Positions 33,619 through 46,025 are shown, counted from the stretch's first letter. The stretch: DNA of 64,000 bases from Calliphora vicina (GCF_958450345.1 NC_088784.1:58832247-58896246), one strand, 5' to 3'. The notes: generated from the sequence alone by a model not told the origin. A program made the numbers and translations.

Positions 33619-34238
33619 TCTTCGATACATAGGACAATTCTAGAATTAGCGGGGGGCGGTCATAATTCGCAATTTTATTTTTTTGGAGCACTCTACTATA
33701 TATACATATGAGAAGGACACATGTAGTCACATGTGTGGCCCTTCCAAAAAAATGGAGTAGAAAAAGTTTGTAAAAGAATTTTTTCAATTTTATTGCAATA
33801 GAAATTATGAATGTTGCATTCATATCTGAATGTTTAATATCTGTGTATTTGTGAGTTTGTATTAGAATATTTGCATTAACTGTGTGGGTGTTATTTATTT
33901 TTAGTATTTTTTTTTTTCATTATTTCGTGTCGCTGTAAATTGAGCGTAGTTTTATTTGTTCATCAGTGGTCATACACCAGGAATATTTTGGAAGTAATTT
34001 AAAAATGTTTGTAAATTTGAAATTTTTTTTTATTATTTATTACCATTTATTGATTACACTATACAACACCAAAAAAATTACGAGGTCCGAACAATAAATT
34101 TTGATAGAGGAGACAAAAAAAAGACACGTGTATCGGCGTTTTGAATGTTTACATCTGAATTTCATTTGAGGGGGGGTTAAAGTTTCCCAACTCTGGCACA
34201 TTCTTATTGTTAATCGTCATAAGAAACCATATGATCCT
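33619..34238. other. Spacer with a perfect 8-bp-arm hairpin
   Basis: ACACATGT AGTC ACATGTGT at 33717-33736 is a perfect inverted repeat, with GAAGG/CCTTC extending it imperfectly. Otherwise unassigned. Confidence 0.45.
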
Positions 34239-34853
34239 ACATTTTAGTTATAAAATGTGTTCAGCAAAGTTATGTAAAATGTAACGGAGAACATTTTTGT
34301 AGAATATGTTAACCCTCTAAATCCTTAAGGCATGGGTCTTTTCAGTCCTTCTTTTAAAAATAAGCAAAAAACACCATTACAACAGGGATTTAAGGGGTTA
34401 AAATGTTCCGCAAAAATATTATCCGTAAAATTTTACTATAAGTCCCTAAATACACCAACACGGAAAATTCAACCAGAAAGCCAGAAATAAGACATAACAA
34501 AAGAGAGCCGAGGGTTAATTTCGCATTTATTAAGAATTTTATTTTAAAGAACATTTTAGGAATAAAATGTGTTCAGCAAATTTATGCAAAATGTTACGGA
34601 GAACATTTTTGTAGAATATGTTAACTCTTTAACTCCTCAAGGCATTGGTCTTTCTTGTCCTTCTTTTAAAAAAGAGCAACAAACACCACTAAAACAGGGA
34701 TTTTAGGGGTTAAAATATTCCGCAAAAATATTATCCGTAAAATTTTACTATAAGTCATTAAATACACCAAAACGGAAAATTCAACCAGAAAGGCAGAAAT
34801 AAGACACAACAAAAGAGAGCTTACGGTTAATTTCGTATTTATTAAGAATTTGG
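34239..34853 (+). repeat. Tandem duplication of a 312-bp unit
   Basis: The unit starting 'acattttagttataaaatgt' at 34239 is followed directly by a second at 34551 ('acattttaggaataaaatgt'). Both run through 'ttctttaaaa'-type and 'ccgtaaaattttactataag' blocks to 'cgcatttattaagaattt'. The copies differ by scattered substitutions, so the duplication is not recent. It is non-coding. Confidence 0.85.
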
Positions 34854-34977
34854 ATAGGCAGTTTTCATTAATTATTCTTGCTCTTGCTAAATGAATTTGT
34901 TAACCGATTAGTTGTTCAATTAGACAATCTTGTAATTAAAAAATATTCTTGAGTGTTAACAATTTCAAATAAAAAAT

Positions 34978-35574
34978 GGCACAACGAAATATGTACCCAA
35001 TGAACAAAGTCCCCAAACCGCAAATGAATTAAGGCCCCAAAATTTTATATAGAAAAAACCAACAACGAAATTTAGGGACTTATTTAATTTTTTGAGGACT
35101 TATTTCATTTCTAAAATTGGGGATTTAATTCATAATGAAATTACTCTGGGATGTATCAAAAATTGGCTTCGCTCTAAAAAGTTGTTTTACATTGCCGGGC
35201 TTTGGCCGGACGCAAAGGTTTCCTCCTCTGGGGTGTATCAAAAATTAGCTTGGCTCAGAGAAGATGTTCTCATCTGGGGTGTATCAAAAACCGGCTTCAC
35301 TCAGAAAAGTTTTTTTGCATTGTGCATTCTGGGAGAAGCCGGTTTTTGATACACCACAGAAGAGAAAACCTTTGCGGCCGGCCTCAGGCCGACAATGCAA
35401 AAAGTTTTTAGTATGCGAAGACGGCTTCTTTTTCATTTTGGTTGGGGGTTTAGTTCTTTGGTTGGGGATTTATTTCATTTAGGACTTTTGGGTTTTAATG
35501 TCATAATGAATTAAGAATTAATAATGAATTGTGGTTTGGGGACTTTGCTCATTAAGGACTTTCTTCGTAGCGCC
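34978..35574. mobile_element. TIR element with a GC-rich internal stem
   Basis: The ends GGCACAACGAAATATGTACC and (reversed) GGCGCTACGAAGAAAGTCCT lead into AATGARCAAAGTCCCCAAAC on both sides, about 55 bp of TIR. Inside, CTGGGGTGTATCAAAAA occurs three times directly (about 35147, 35228, 35275). Its inverse GGTTTTTGATACACC occurs at 35340. The inner sequence is much more GC-rich than the region. No duplication is certain. Confidence 0.7.
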
Positions 35575-36687
35575 AAAAAAATATTTTTTATATATGCAAA
35601 ATCGGGTGTTGGTGCCATTTCTATTAAAAAATTAATTAATTAAGTATTGACGAATTTGGTGATTAATATGACAATTGATTTGTCGTAATTATATACTGTG
35701 TAATATTTATTTGCAATGTAATGGTTTACTTTTTCAATCATGTTCTTCAGATATCAAATCAATTACAGATTTATGGATTTTTATTTTATTTGTTCATACA
35801 ATAATTTAACATTTCAGTATAATTGTTTCTAAAATTAATTACATGCCTGCTATTAAAACTACTGTTTTTAACAAAATGTTAATAATTGTAACTCTTTTCT
35901 TCCTGTCACATTGTAAATCATATAAAAAGTCCCCTTTTTAATAAAAAAAAGTTATTCGAGTGTATTCCTGATGCATAAAATCGTATTATTTGTGCTTGCA
36001 TTTTAAATTTAGTACAAATGAGTTCGATGTTAAGTGGTTCATTAGGTGATTTTATTTGCATTTCAATAATCATAAATAATAAAATGAAAATATCCACGAA
36101 ATGAGTATAATTTAAATAGAATTATGGCCACGTTTTATCTGGACAAAAAATGTACAATCATAGACAATTACGTATAGAAGGAATTGTATTTTAATGGGTC
36201 AAGAGGAAAAATAAAATATTATGATATTTAATAAAGTTCGCATATGTAATAAATATGTATCTCTGGTAAAAAATAAAAAAACTTGACTTTTTTTTTGCAA
36301 AATCAAAAACTTTTTTGACTTTTTCTTCAAAATGGGATACTAATGGGATAACTATTCGGAAAAAAATTTATGGAATCAGTGAAAGATAAAGTTAATTTAC
36401 ATAGGGAATTTTGTAGGGAATAAATATTTGTATGGTACTTTATAACTCAAATTAAAAACAAATTCTAAATTTATTTCATTTTTATTTAATTTAAATTAAT
36501 TTTATATTTGAATTTATTTTTAAATACCATTCAGTTAAAATTCACTGTTAGAAACATGTTTTTTGCGGAAGTCTAAAACGTGAATACATATCGAAGAATG
36601 ATAAAACTTGCCAAAAATTATATAAAAAGGTAGTTTTGCATTAAAAACCCTGATTATAAGTTATTTAGAAAACCAACATTTGTGGGG
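35575..36687. other. AT-rich spacer
   Basis: No element end, coding similarity or RNA recognised. Confidence 0.35.
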
Positions 36688-36969
36688 GATTTCATGTCAA
36701 GTGAACAAACTTTTTAAATCGATGTTTTCCAAAATTCGATAGTAATTCAGACATTTTGGCCAAACAGGTTTTTTTCTCTCATTCATGTAACTTATTACCA
36801 ATTGTTCTTAGCAAAATTTGACCCAAATAGTTTAGATAGTTATATATGAACATATTTGAAATTTTTTCAAAATGGACCCTTTTTTTATTTTATTTTTTTT
36901 TTGTTGTTGCAAAATTCATCTCAATTGGAAGACATCGGTTTCAGAAGTTTGTTCACTTGACATGAAATC
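36688..36969. mobile_element. MITE with about 45-bp TIRs (GATTTCATGTCAAGTGAAC ends)
   Basis: Left GATTTCATGTCAAGTGAACA and its right-end complement continue through AACTT and CGATGTTTTCC-like blocks. It is 282 bp and non-coding. It abuts the CCCGGGATT-repeat element on the right, and may have inserted into that element's left end. Duplication unclear. Confidence 0.72.
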
Positions 36970-38282
36970 GGGATTTCCCGAATCCCGGGATTTGAGAAAA
37001 ACAATCCCGAAAAATTCCGGAAAATTACGAGATTTTTTGATATTTTAGATGATTTTTGAAGCTCCCAAAATACCTTGAAAGCAAAATCTCAGCATACTTA
37101 TAATATTAATATAAAAAAAGTATTATATTCGGCTGTGGCGAATCTTGTATGCCCACAATCAATATGTAGTTTTGGCATTCTATGGGGACTTGAATCAGTA
37201 TTTATGAATGAACGACTTATATCGAAATTTATGTTATTATCATTATATAAAATTTATTTTTTTAAAATAAAATATTTTTCTGATATAGAGGTTATATTAT
37301 TATGGACTGGTCCTCACAAAAGTTGGTAGAAGAATTTATTTTCATATACAGCTTGTTTATTAAATTGTATCACGATATTAATTATTATAAGAAAATTATG
37401 AATGTTAAATTAATTTTCTGAAGGGGACCATGTATGGGGACTAGTACAAAACAAAACTTATCAAAATAGATTATTTGCTGAAAATTTTTGCCAGCTGGCA
37501 AAGTGTTTTAAACAGACAGACGGAAATTTTTTGTTATAAAATAACACAATACTTTTAAATTTTCAGTCTTGTTATGGATTTGTGTTAGTTAAAAAGTACC
37601 TAACTTAAAACATGTGTTAGTAAAAAAACGTACATGTGTTGGTGCCTTTTTAATTTTCACCAGAAACACAGAGTTCTATAAAAATGTTAAAATTTTAATT
37701 TATTTAAATTTTTTTTGCTATTTTCAATAGCAAAAATTGAAACACTGTTCTATAAATTCAATTCTACCACATGTACATTTTTTTCACTTGATCAACATTA
37801 GCATGTTTCGGAAATAAAAGTATTTAAAAAATTCGCCAAATATTGCGTAGAAGTGTAATAAAGTGGTTCAGTATATATTTAGTCGGAAAATCAAAGTAAA
37901 AATTTCTAGTATTTTGAAGTGCTCTCTCACAAGGGTGTTGAATTCACACCGTACCCGTATATGAGAGAGAATAATTTTAAAAAATAGAGAGTCGGACTAC
38001 TTGGTATACTTTGGTTATAAATCATGATACAATAATTGTAGAAGGTAGAATCACTAGGGAGAGTTTTCAATATTTAGTCTTATAACGTCAAACTTTGATT
38101 TTGATTTTGATTTTTTTCATATTTTTTTATATTTTCTTTTGTTTGACGTGACAAGAACTGTATAATTGAGAATTTATTTACCACTGAGTGTACTTTATAA
38201 ATATGAAATATGTTTTGTGTCAAATATTCTTTAATTCCCGAATCCCGGGATTTGTAAAACCCAGTCCCGTTTGACGTCCCTA
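36970..38282. mobile_element. hAT-like element relic with CCCGGGATT subterminal repeats
   Basis: Near both ends are copies of TCCCGAATCCCGGGATTTG. The right terminus reads AGTCCCGTTTGACGTCCCTA. The matching left terminus is missing, cut by or lost beside the MITE at 36688-36969. Similar CCCGGG-type repeats recur at 61350-61870. No transposase. Family assignment rests on layout only. Confidence 0.5.
37105..37480 (+). repeat. Mini-me-related repeat fragment
   Basis: Starts 'agtattatattcggctgtgg' and 'cgaatcttgtatgccc' and ends around 'gggaccatgtatggggacta', parallel (in opposite sense) to 17850-18640. Confidence 0.5.
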
Positions 38283-38537
38283 GTATGTATAGTTACTAGG
38301 GTATTCAATCGATTAACCGTTAATCGGTTAACCGATTAATTTTGGACGGTTAACTATTCGAATAATTTGAAATTGCCGATTTTCAAATAACAAATAAACC
38401 GATTAATTTGTGTCGATTAACCGAAATTCCTTTTTTTGCACTTTAAATTTTTTTTTGTATTTATTTTTCCATTTCAATTCAACTACAAATTTCAAATTAA
38501 AATTAGATATTTTTTAAACATCCAATAAACATGTTTA

Positions 38538-39023
38538 CTGGCCTAGCTAAACAAAAGCGTAAGACGAAACGTTTTTTTGCGCTTAGCTTTAACGCTGAAA
38601 TGTCATACCTAAACAACAGCGGCAACGCTACGTCAAACAATAAAAACAGGGTTATCAAAAAAATAAATATAACAACCCTGATTATTTAGACAATAACCAT
38701 ATTTCTGATAATATAAAATATATAAATATAAAAGAAAATAATATATGTATACTATTTTAAATATTTACACTTACCTCCATTTTCTAATAACAAATATAAA
38801 TTTTTTGCTTATTTGTTTTTCCTTTTGTATGTATTTGTTTACATTTATTTTGTTTTGCGACTAACTTCACTATTAAACGCGCTGTCAAAATTGGATTTTC
38901 CAATTGCAAAGCGTTGGCATAGCGTTGCCGCCGCGTTATTTCGGTATGCTACATACAAATTGTATGGGCATGAGAATTTTTGACAACTAAAAAACGCTTG
39001 CCGCCCGTGTTTAGGTATGCCAG
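38538..39023. mobile_element. TTA-flanked MITE nested in the hAT-type element
   Basis: TTA lies at 38535-38537 and 39024-39026. The ends CTGGCCTAGCTAAACA and (reversed) CTGGCATACCTAAACA are similar. Inner blocks 'catacctaaacaacagcggc' and 'gcgttgccgccgcgtt' form a second inverted pair. TTA duplication points to PIF/Harbinger-type mobilisation; this is an inference. Confidence 0.7.
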
Positions 39024-39335
39024 TTAGTGAGTATGTATAACAACTGACATATTTAATTTACATGTATTTGAAACTTTGTTTGTATTTACATGTATAGACA
39101 AAACTTTTTTTTTGAAATGAGTCTTTTATCATAACTGAACGAAACTATTAAATTAATCAATATCTAAAACAATCCAAAAAGCAATATTCTTGATTTCTCC
39201 AAAATATACAATCAGCGAGAGAGTTTTTTCCAAGAAAAGTTTTATTAAATCTAAAGAAAAAAATCGTTTAAATTATATTCTTTTTATAAAAGATTATTTC
39301 AGAAGATCTCACTAAAACTATAAAAAACTCACACA

Positions 39336-39687
39336 TCGCTCATTTGCTGCAACAACGTCATAATTCAAAAAAAGTCGTTTCGAGAAAAACATCTTTGAAT
39401 ATTTTATGACATTTTACTATTTCTTAAATAAATTTTCAATAAGTCATGCGATTTCAGAAATTTAAATAGGAGATTTTAATATCTTTCTAACCTGTATTTA
39501 ACCCAAATTTTTACTTATCTAATATACGAGAAAACATGAATTTTTACAATGTTTACAACAAAAAATAATTTATTTTTTTGAAAACTGATAAAACTATATG
39601 AAAGATTATAGAACAGCGCATATTTTGTATTACTCAGTTCAATAAACACGGATTTTGAGTAATGATGTTGTTGCAGCAAATAGGCGA
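39336..39687. mobile_element. MITE, TCGCTCATTTGCTGCAAC family, copy 2
   Basis: Same ends and interior as 29378-29761. Here the flanking dinucleotides are CA and TG rather than TA, so the duplication has mutated or been lost. It lies inside the hAT-type element. Confidence 0.8.
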
Positions 39688-39904
39688 TGTGTTTACAAAA
39701 ATGATTTCAAATACCTTATTTGCCATTTTTTATGTTTTTGTATACAAAATTCGTTGTTGTATTTTCAATTTGAAATGAAAATATAAATTATTCGGTTAAT
39801 CGAATAATTTTAAATTAACCGATTAAATCTAAACCTCGATTAATTATTTGCTCGATTAACCGATTAAACCAGAAACCCGATTAATTGCATACCCTAATAG
39901 TTAC

Positions 39905-40508
39905 CAGAGTATACTTGTTAAATTTATGATATATTAATCATACGCTAACATGGTCAATGAAAATTCAAATGTTGATCCAATAATGTGGTGATAGTTTTTT
40001 TTTTCAATTTATTCTTACTTTGAATAAACACATTCATATTTAATATGGCAGATAAGAAGAATTTCGTCAAATAATAAAGGCACTAATTAAGAATCTGAAA
40101 TAAAATTATGCAAATTTAAAATAGCGGACCCAATATGACAAACAAATTTTGAAATTCAATTTGATTATTTTTAATATTCACGCCAGATGGATTTATAGTC
40201 GTTTCATAATAATATGAAAACAGATTTCCAGAATTCGATAAATCGATACTACAAATCAGTTCATTATGATGGACATTATGGTATATTATTAAAATAATAA
40301 TGAACAATATTTAGGCTTTTGGTGATACTCAGAATATATTATAATTGAGGAACAACTTTTGAAAATGAAAGATGGCTTTTATGAGATATTCTTTGTTCAA
40401 GGACAATTTTTTGGTTCAATATTTAGTGTTCAGAAGAAAATGCAGTTTATATCATAATCTCATTTTCTTATTTCTAACTTGTCGAAAAATTGTATTTCCT
40501 ACCAATTA
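39905..40508. other. AT-rich spacer
   Basis: Unassigned. 40370-40430 ('gttcaaggacaattttttgg') recurs in diverged form at 55305-55345. Confidence 0.4.
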
Positions 40509-42008
40509 CACAGAGGAACAAAATTGACATTTTGGTTTGGTGCCGCGGAAAATGTTTTTGATAAAACATGTATGGGACATTTCATAGTTAAAACTATCTT
40601 TAGTTTTTTTTGAGCAGCTCTTGTTTTTTAGATATCGCGGTTTTAATTTTTTTGGTTATTCTGTATTTTTTTCTCTTTTTGTTTGATTATTTCATAAATG
40701 GAGACTAAAATTAAAAATTCATTTTTGTACTGGTATTCTACACAAAATTATCTTTACTTTGGCATCAATTTTGTTTATCTAAATTTCAGGATATATTGGT
40801 GATATCACAAGGATGTTGAAAATTAACTATTTTCAATTTCATCCTTATAAGTTTGACCTATGGTAAAAGCGTTCAAATTTATTTCACTATATACAATAGA
40901 AACATATCAATAAACTAATTTATATAAAAATATTGAAAATTCGCTGAAAATATACCAAACTATTTGGCAAATAACTCAAAGTTTGACAATAATTTTCATA
41001 AGTTTTTCGTATTAAAAAATTATACAAATGTTCGTAACTTGAATGTTTTACACCTGCAAGATTATACATAAACTAAAGTTTTAATCAAAAATGTTTTTTT
41101 TTTTGCTAAATATAATTTCTCTTCATTTCATTATGGCTAGTAAGATGAGATGCTGTGTTAAAAATCCTAATATGTTTTCTTACATTTGTGGTGAATATAT
41201 ATTAAAAGATCAGCGAATATCAATTACATGCACTGTTCTCCAATTGTGTTTTGCTTACTTTGGTATTCAAATTATCAACTTAGACAATTCCTGGATATAT
41301 AATGTAGAAATAAATCTATATGTTTGTAAAAATAAATTTTTTTCTATAAAATACTAGTGTTTTTAATAAAAATTTCAAGATATTTTCACCAAAAACGCTG
41401 TAAATCACGTAAATACAAAATTCGCAATATTTGAAAAACGTAAAAAGAAGTATTTATATTGCTGTAGTTAGATTTAAATGTGTATTAAGAAATAGGACTA
41501 ATGACTACCTAAAAATTTATTTATAAAAAAAAGAAATTTTTTTTATGATGTAAAATTTCGGGATATTATCTAAATATTTCATTAAATTTTTAACTAATTT
41601 TTCATTTTAATTAAAAATTATGTTCGCTATAATGCCTTGAATGTTCAGTTCTAAATTTTTATTTAAAATTTTCATAATGCACAATTTTATTCAGGATAAA
41701 GCTAAAATAGTAAAATTTCAACTTTCCTGAAAGATCAGACAAATATGCCAAAACATCCATTAGAATTATTATAGTCAAAAGAAGCATATGTTTACATAGG
41801 CCAGCCTCATGAAAAAAAAATTTAACATTCTTAGCTTTTTTTAAGAAAAACACCAAAAAATAGGGTATTCTATGAAAATATAAAAACCGCGATATTTCGA
41901 AAACGCGAGCTGACTGGAAAAAAACAAGTATAACATAGTAATGAGGGTTCATCAGCTTGTACAAAACGTAGTTCAAATCTCGGGCACCAAAATCTCTGTT
42001 CCGCAGTG
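40509..42008. mobile_element. 1.5-kb long-TIR element with TTA flanks
   Basis: Arms of about 190 bp: 40509-40690 and 41820-42008 are diverged inverted copies sharing GGAACA, ATTTTGGTGCC-like and GATATCGCGGTTTT / GATATTTCGAAAACGC-like blocks. TTA precedes and follows (40506-40508, 42009-42011). The open frames in the middle show no known domain. TTA may be chance given the AT content. Confidence 0.55.
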
Positions 42009-43365
42009 TTATCAATTGGAGTTTTTATGTTTAAAAGTACCTAAGTCTAAATTTTACCATAATTGAGGTTCCTACCATCCCCAAGCAGTTACAAATAAAT
42101 CCCACATTGTTTATTTATTTTACAATCTTAAATAATCTGGCATTGTTTAAAAGTTTATTAAATACTTCTCTGCTCTCGCCAACTGTATAACAGTTAAAAC
42201 TAAACAATCGCTCAATAAACTCTCTTACTTTGTGAGCATTTAATTTTATTATTTATATCGAAAAAGTGTGGAAACCGGCTTTTTACTTTATTTCCAACAA
42301 TAAAAAGCAAAACATAAACAATCATGTTCACGCAAGCCATGTAAATAAGTACTCATGCTATTTACCAGTACTTACTCATACTCACCACCACCTTACACAC
42401 ATATTCTGACTTAAATATACTGGGTAGTAGGTAGGATGAGTACCTACCAATGCATTGTATTAAATACTCCTCGTATTAGAGGTAAAATAAAAGTTCTCAG
42501 CCAAGAAAATCTTAATGTTGCATGAAACTGTTGTTGCCATTTATGCTGTTGCTACAATTATGGCATGACTCTTGCATGTTCGTTTGTTGCATAATTGTTA
42601 AAATGTAATTTTCAAGTACAATATTTTTACCCCCCAAAAAAATCACAACAACAATAAAACAACTGTAGCAACAGCTTCAGTTGTATTGGAAATAAAAATA
42701 TGTTGGCAATGTAAATGAAGTACTAAATAGTAGATGAGTATAAATCAAATCATGTCTTGCAACAAATAAGGAGCAGTAGCACTAACAACGACAACAAAAA
42801 TATCAAAATATAATAAAAATGGTAACATTTGTTGAAATGTTTAAAACTGAACTTTAATATGGCACCTACATACAGACACACATTTATAGGTGTAATATAA
42901 ACACAAACTCAGCCATACATACTTTTGTATATAAATAAACATTCATATATGAGTTGTATATTTCCTTTAGTCCATAGACCTCTAAAGTTTTCAAGCAGTT
43001 ACACTCGAAAAACGAAAATATCAGAAGTTGCTACAATTTTTTATTTCAAGAATCATCTAGTTTATTTTCAAAATTTAAAAATATGTTTCTCCCAAAAAAC
43101 CGTTACTGTAATTTTATAAATAATTTCAAATTATACAAATATAATTAGTTTATTCTCAATAATTAACTTTATTTAAATTACAAAATACAATAATTACATT
43201 TATATAATGTAAATACCAACGAACAAGTTTGGTAGATGTTTAACTAAATAATCCTTTAAACTAAATTCTTACTAAAAGCTACTCAAGATTTCTTCAGGCC
43301 ATAGTATTTATTACCAAACAAATATATTTCAGTTATTTATGTTTATTTGAATGAAGTCTTAAATA
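42009..43365. other. Apparently unique non-coding DNA
   Basis: No element signature. 42520-42680 has CAA/TTG-type trinucleotide-rich sequence with TTGCATGTTCG and ATTATGGCATGAC words. The texture resembles fly intronic or regulatory DNA, like 12391-13830. Function cannot be judged. Confidence 0.35.
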
Positions 43366-44173
43366 CAGAGCTGTAAATGAATCATTCTTTTTTGATTTTA
43401 ATTCGTTTTGAATTAGCTGAATTTCAAATTAATTCTTTTGATAACAAAAAAGAATTGAATTTAATTTGAATCAATTCAAACGAATTATGCAGAAAAGAAT
43501 TTCAATTCATTTCTAATTCAAATGAATTTGTAAAAAGGAGTTGCAATTCGTTTTCAATTCAAATAAAATTGTTAAAGTGAATTGCAATTCGATGCCAGTG
43601 AATTGAATTGATTTTGAATTCATTCCAATGAATTAGAATAATGAATTGCAATTCAAATGAATGAAATCAAAAATGAGTTGCAATCAACTAAATTCAAGAG
43701 CATATCTAGGGGGAATGAAAAATAAAAATGTAAGTTTCTTTTAGCAAATAAACAAAATTTTGATATGATTTTCGCCGATACCTAATAATTAAATTCCTAT
43801 TCTGCCACTACCTGACAATTCCAGTATATCATGGGAATTTCAAATCTAAGAATTGTATGTTTTTTTTTTTAATAGGTGATATACAAAACGAGATTAATGC
43901 TTGCTGTCTTTAACATAAAAAATTAGTTGAATAACAAAACTGTAGATTTACTTACAAACTGAATTCCAAATTCAATCAATTCAATTCGGAAACGAATTGC
44001 AATTAGTTTGACAAATTCATTGAAATTGAAATAGAAATGAAGTGCAATTTATTTTTACCAAATTCATTTGAATTGACTCAAATTTCATTCAATTCATTTT
44101 TTTGCATGAAAAGAATTAATTCAAAATATAATAATTCTCCAATTAATTCAAAAATTAATGATTCATTTACAGC
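43366..44173. mobile_element. hAT-like element with AATTGAATT subterminal repeats
   Basis: The left end CAGAGCTGTAAATGAATCAT is matched on the right by ATGATTCATTTACAGC, where the terminal CTCTG is lost. Both flanks are filled with GAATTGCAATTC / TTCAATTCATTT units. No target duplication remains. About 0.8 kb, no protein. Confidence 0.65.
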
Positions 44174-44384
44174 ATGTTTTCCAGATTTGACATATTCGTA
44201 ATTATTATTTTTTTTAATAAAACAATGGCATTTATTGATTTTATACCGAGTAAAACTACTAGTGTTTTAAGACCGGTCAAATGCCTCTTACATTATAAAC
44301 CCTTAAAAACGTTGGACCGACATGGTGCAACCAAATATAATAGTTATTTTTTATGTTTCATTTAAAACGTTGCTAAAATTCTTA

Positions 44385-44495
44385 CACCATTTTCTCAATC
44401 TTTGGTTATCGGTTTTCGTAACGATATAATTTTTGTATGAAAACTGTCAGTATATCGTCACGATAAAAAATAACCAGATTATGAGAAAATGGAGC
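44385..44495. mobile_element. Foldback MITE, TTTTTGTATGAAAACTGTCAG loop family, copy 1
   Basis: Nearly the whole 111 bp is an inverted repeat: CCATTTTCTCAATCTTTGGTTA against its complement (one block each side). TTA lies at 44382-44384 and 44496-44498. The loop contains TTTTGTATGAAAACTGTCAG, shared with 51637-51760. Confidence 0.8.
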
Positions 44496-44498
44496 TTA

Positions 44499-45323
44499 GA
44501 TTATTTATTCGAAAAAACTTTACTTTTTTTAGGTTTAATTTTGTATTAAAAACTTCCAGGGAATGGAAAAAGTTCGGGATATTTGAATTTCGAAGAAATT
44601 ACCAAAGTTAATGTTTGCATTTTGAAAATGTGCATATGTTATCGTTGGAGTCAAAAATAACCAAATCTATATTAAAAATTTGTCTTTTGTTGGGTTGAAG
44701 TTCAACCCAAACAGAGTACTTGTTTTATATCATCAATTTCACCAAAGTGCACAGAAAAAACTCAAGTATTTTTCTTCCGATTTTTACTATATTAAGAGTC
44801 TTTTGGACATTTAAATTTTTATTACCATAAATATCAGAATTCATTCAATATTTATTAAAAAAACAAAAAAATATTTGTTTTTTAAAAATGCAATTCATTC
44901 TGCAAATGCAATTTTCAAATGTATTTTTGAAAAAGCTCTCCACAATAAATATAAATTTTATTTAAATAACACTGTGAAGCATTTTCCGTCTGTGGTTGAG
45001 AAATTTCAAGTCAGGGTGAAAGTACTATTCCAGTATTATAAAACCTCCAAACGGCTTGGCGTTCTCAAGTAAAACTTTTCTTTTATGACATTTAAATATT
45101 TTCTTGATTATCTTGATGTTTGTTTGCTTAGTTTTTCAGCTATAACTTAAGAACATTTGATGATTTCTCATTTTATTCGTCAGCAAAATTGTAGCTAAGT
45201 TTTTATATGGAGATACAAATTCAATGTAAAGCGAAAAATGGAAGTGTGCAAACCAAATAGCAGATTATCATTTTTTCGACTCAAATTATTTTTAAACTTT
45301 GCATTACTTGTTTAATTTGAAAA
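44499..45323. other. Unassigned AT-rich stretch
   Basis: No recognised element. The N-terminal part of the mariner to the right might be expected here, but no FVP-REVL motif is visible. Confidence 0.35.
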
Positions 45324-45880
45324 AAAAGTTACGCTGAAGCACCAAAACTTATGATGAATGTGTTCCATCGGTTTCAAAGTGTGAGCGATGGTTTGTTCGG
45401 TTTAGAAGTGGTGATTTTGACACGGAAGACAAAGACCAGCAAAAAAAGTTTGATGACCAAGAATTGGAGGAATTACTCCATGAAGATCGTTATTACACTC
45501 AACAAGTGCTTGCAAAATCATTGCGAACTTTTCAAAACATTTGCGAACTGCAGGCTTCATCCAAAAGCAGGGAAATTGGGTTACATACGAATTGAAGCCG
45601 AGAGACCTTGAAAGACGATTTTGCATGTTCAAAATTATGTTTGAACGCTATAAACAAATTCATCTTTGCGCCGAATCATTACTTGCCACGAAAAATGGAT
45701 CCATTACGATAACCCGAAAATCGAAATATCCATGGCGCTAAGTATTTGGTTGGATCAAAAGGGTCCTGTCTATTATTAGCTGCTGGCCAGACCATCACAG
45801 GAACCTGTACCGAACACAACTGATTCGTTTTTACTTAAAACTTTTAAGCGAGCATTGGCCGGTTGAAAAAACGCATAAAA
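45324..45880 (+). pseudogene. mariner transposase relic, copy 1
   Basis: In changing frames: SYAEAPKLYDECVPSVSK, CERWFVRFRSGDFDTEDKD, KKFDDQELEELLHED, TQQVLAKSL, then IQKQGNWVTYELKPRDLERR, ICHEKWIHYDN-type sequence, NIHGAK, WLDQKGPVYY and RTQLIR. These follow the order of mariner transposases, which catalyse cut-and-paste at TA. The first catalytic Asp, normally GDEKWI, is replaced (CHEKWI). A deletion removes the stretch between NPK and NIHGAK, and the last catalytic region is absent. The N-terminal helix-turn-helix start is also missing. The copy at 52682-53990 shares the TC-for-TG change at the first motif, so both come from one lineage. Confidence 0.85.
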
Positions 45881-46025
45881 TTTTGTTTTTAGCAAAACGT
45901 ACTTTTTTTATTATATTTTTTAACAAATAAAAATCAAACATCCTTAACATTTAATGTGGTGACTTATTATATCTATTGATAAGTAAGAAAATTGTTACCA
46001 TTTTCAGGTTCATGCTGTTTTTTAA

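Larger units (their letters stand above)
38297..39896. mobile_element. hAT-type element with AACCGATTAA subterminal repeats
   Basis: The exact 8-bp duplication ATAGTTAC lies at 38289-38296 and 39897-39904. The ends TAGGGTATTCAAT and (reversed) TAGGGTATGCAAT form the TIR. Subterminal regions are dense in ATTAACCGATTAATCGGTTA-type units in both orientations. The 1,600-bp element has no transposase and contains two smaller elements (38538-39023 and 39336-39687), so it predates both. Confidence 0.88.

Noticed and set aside
33717..33736. Perfect hairpin as a terminator or miRNA
   Set aside because: Only an 8-bp perfect stem with a small bulged extension, too short for a miRNA precursor.
36970..38282. 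Exact 8-bp target duplication for the CCCGGG element
   Set aside because: The left terminus is missing, so no pair of flanks can be compared.
41091..41357. 88-codon open frame as a possible small gene
   Set aside because: Lies in the interior of a TIR element, low-complexity aromatic and Ile/Lys-rich composition typical of random AT-rich DNA, no recognised domain.
41659..42015. 118-codon minus-strand open frame
   Set aside because: Overlaps the right arm of the long-TIR element; no domain, no conserved start context.
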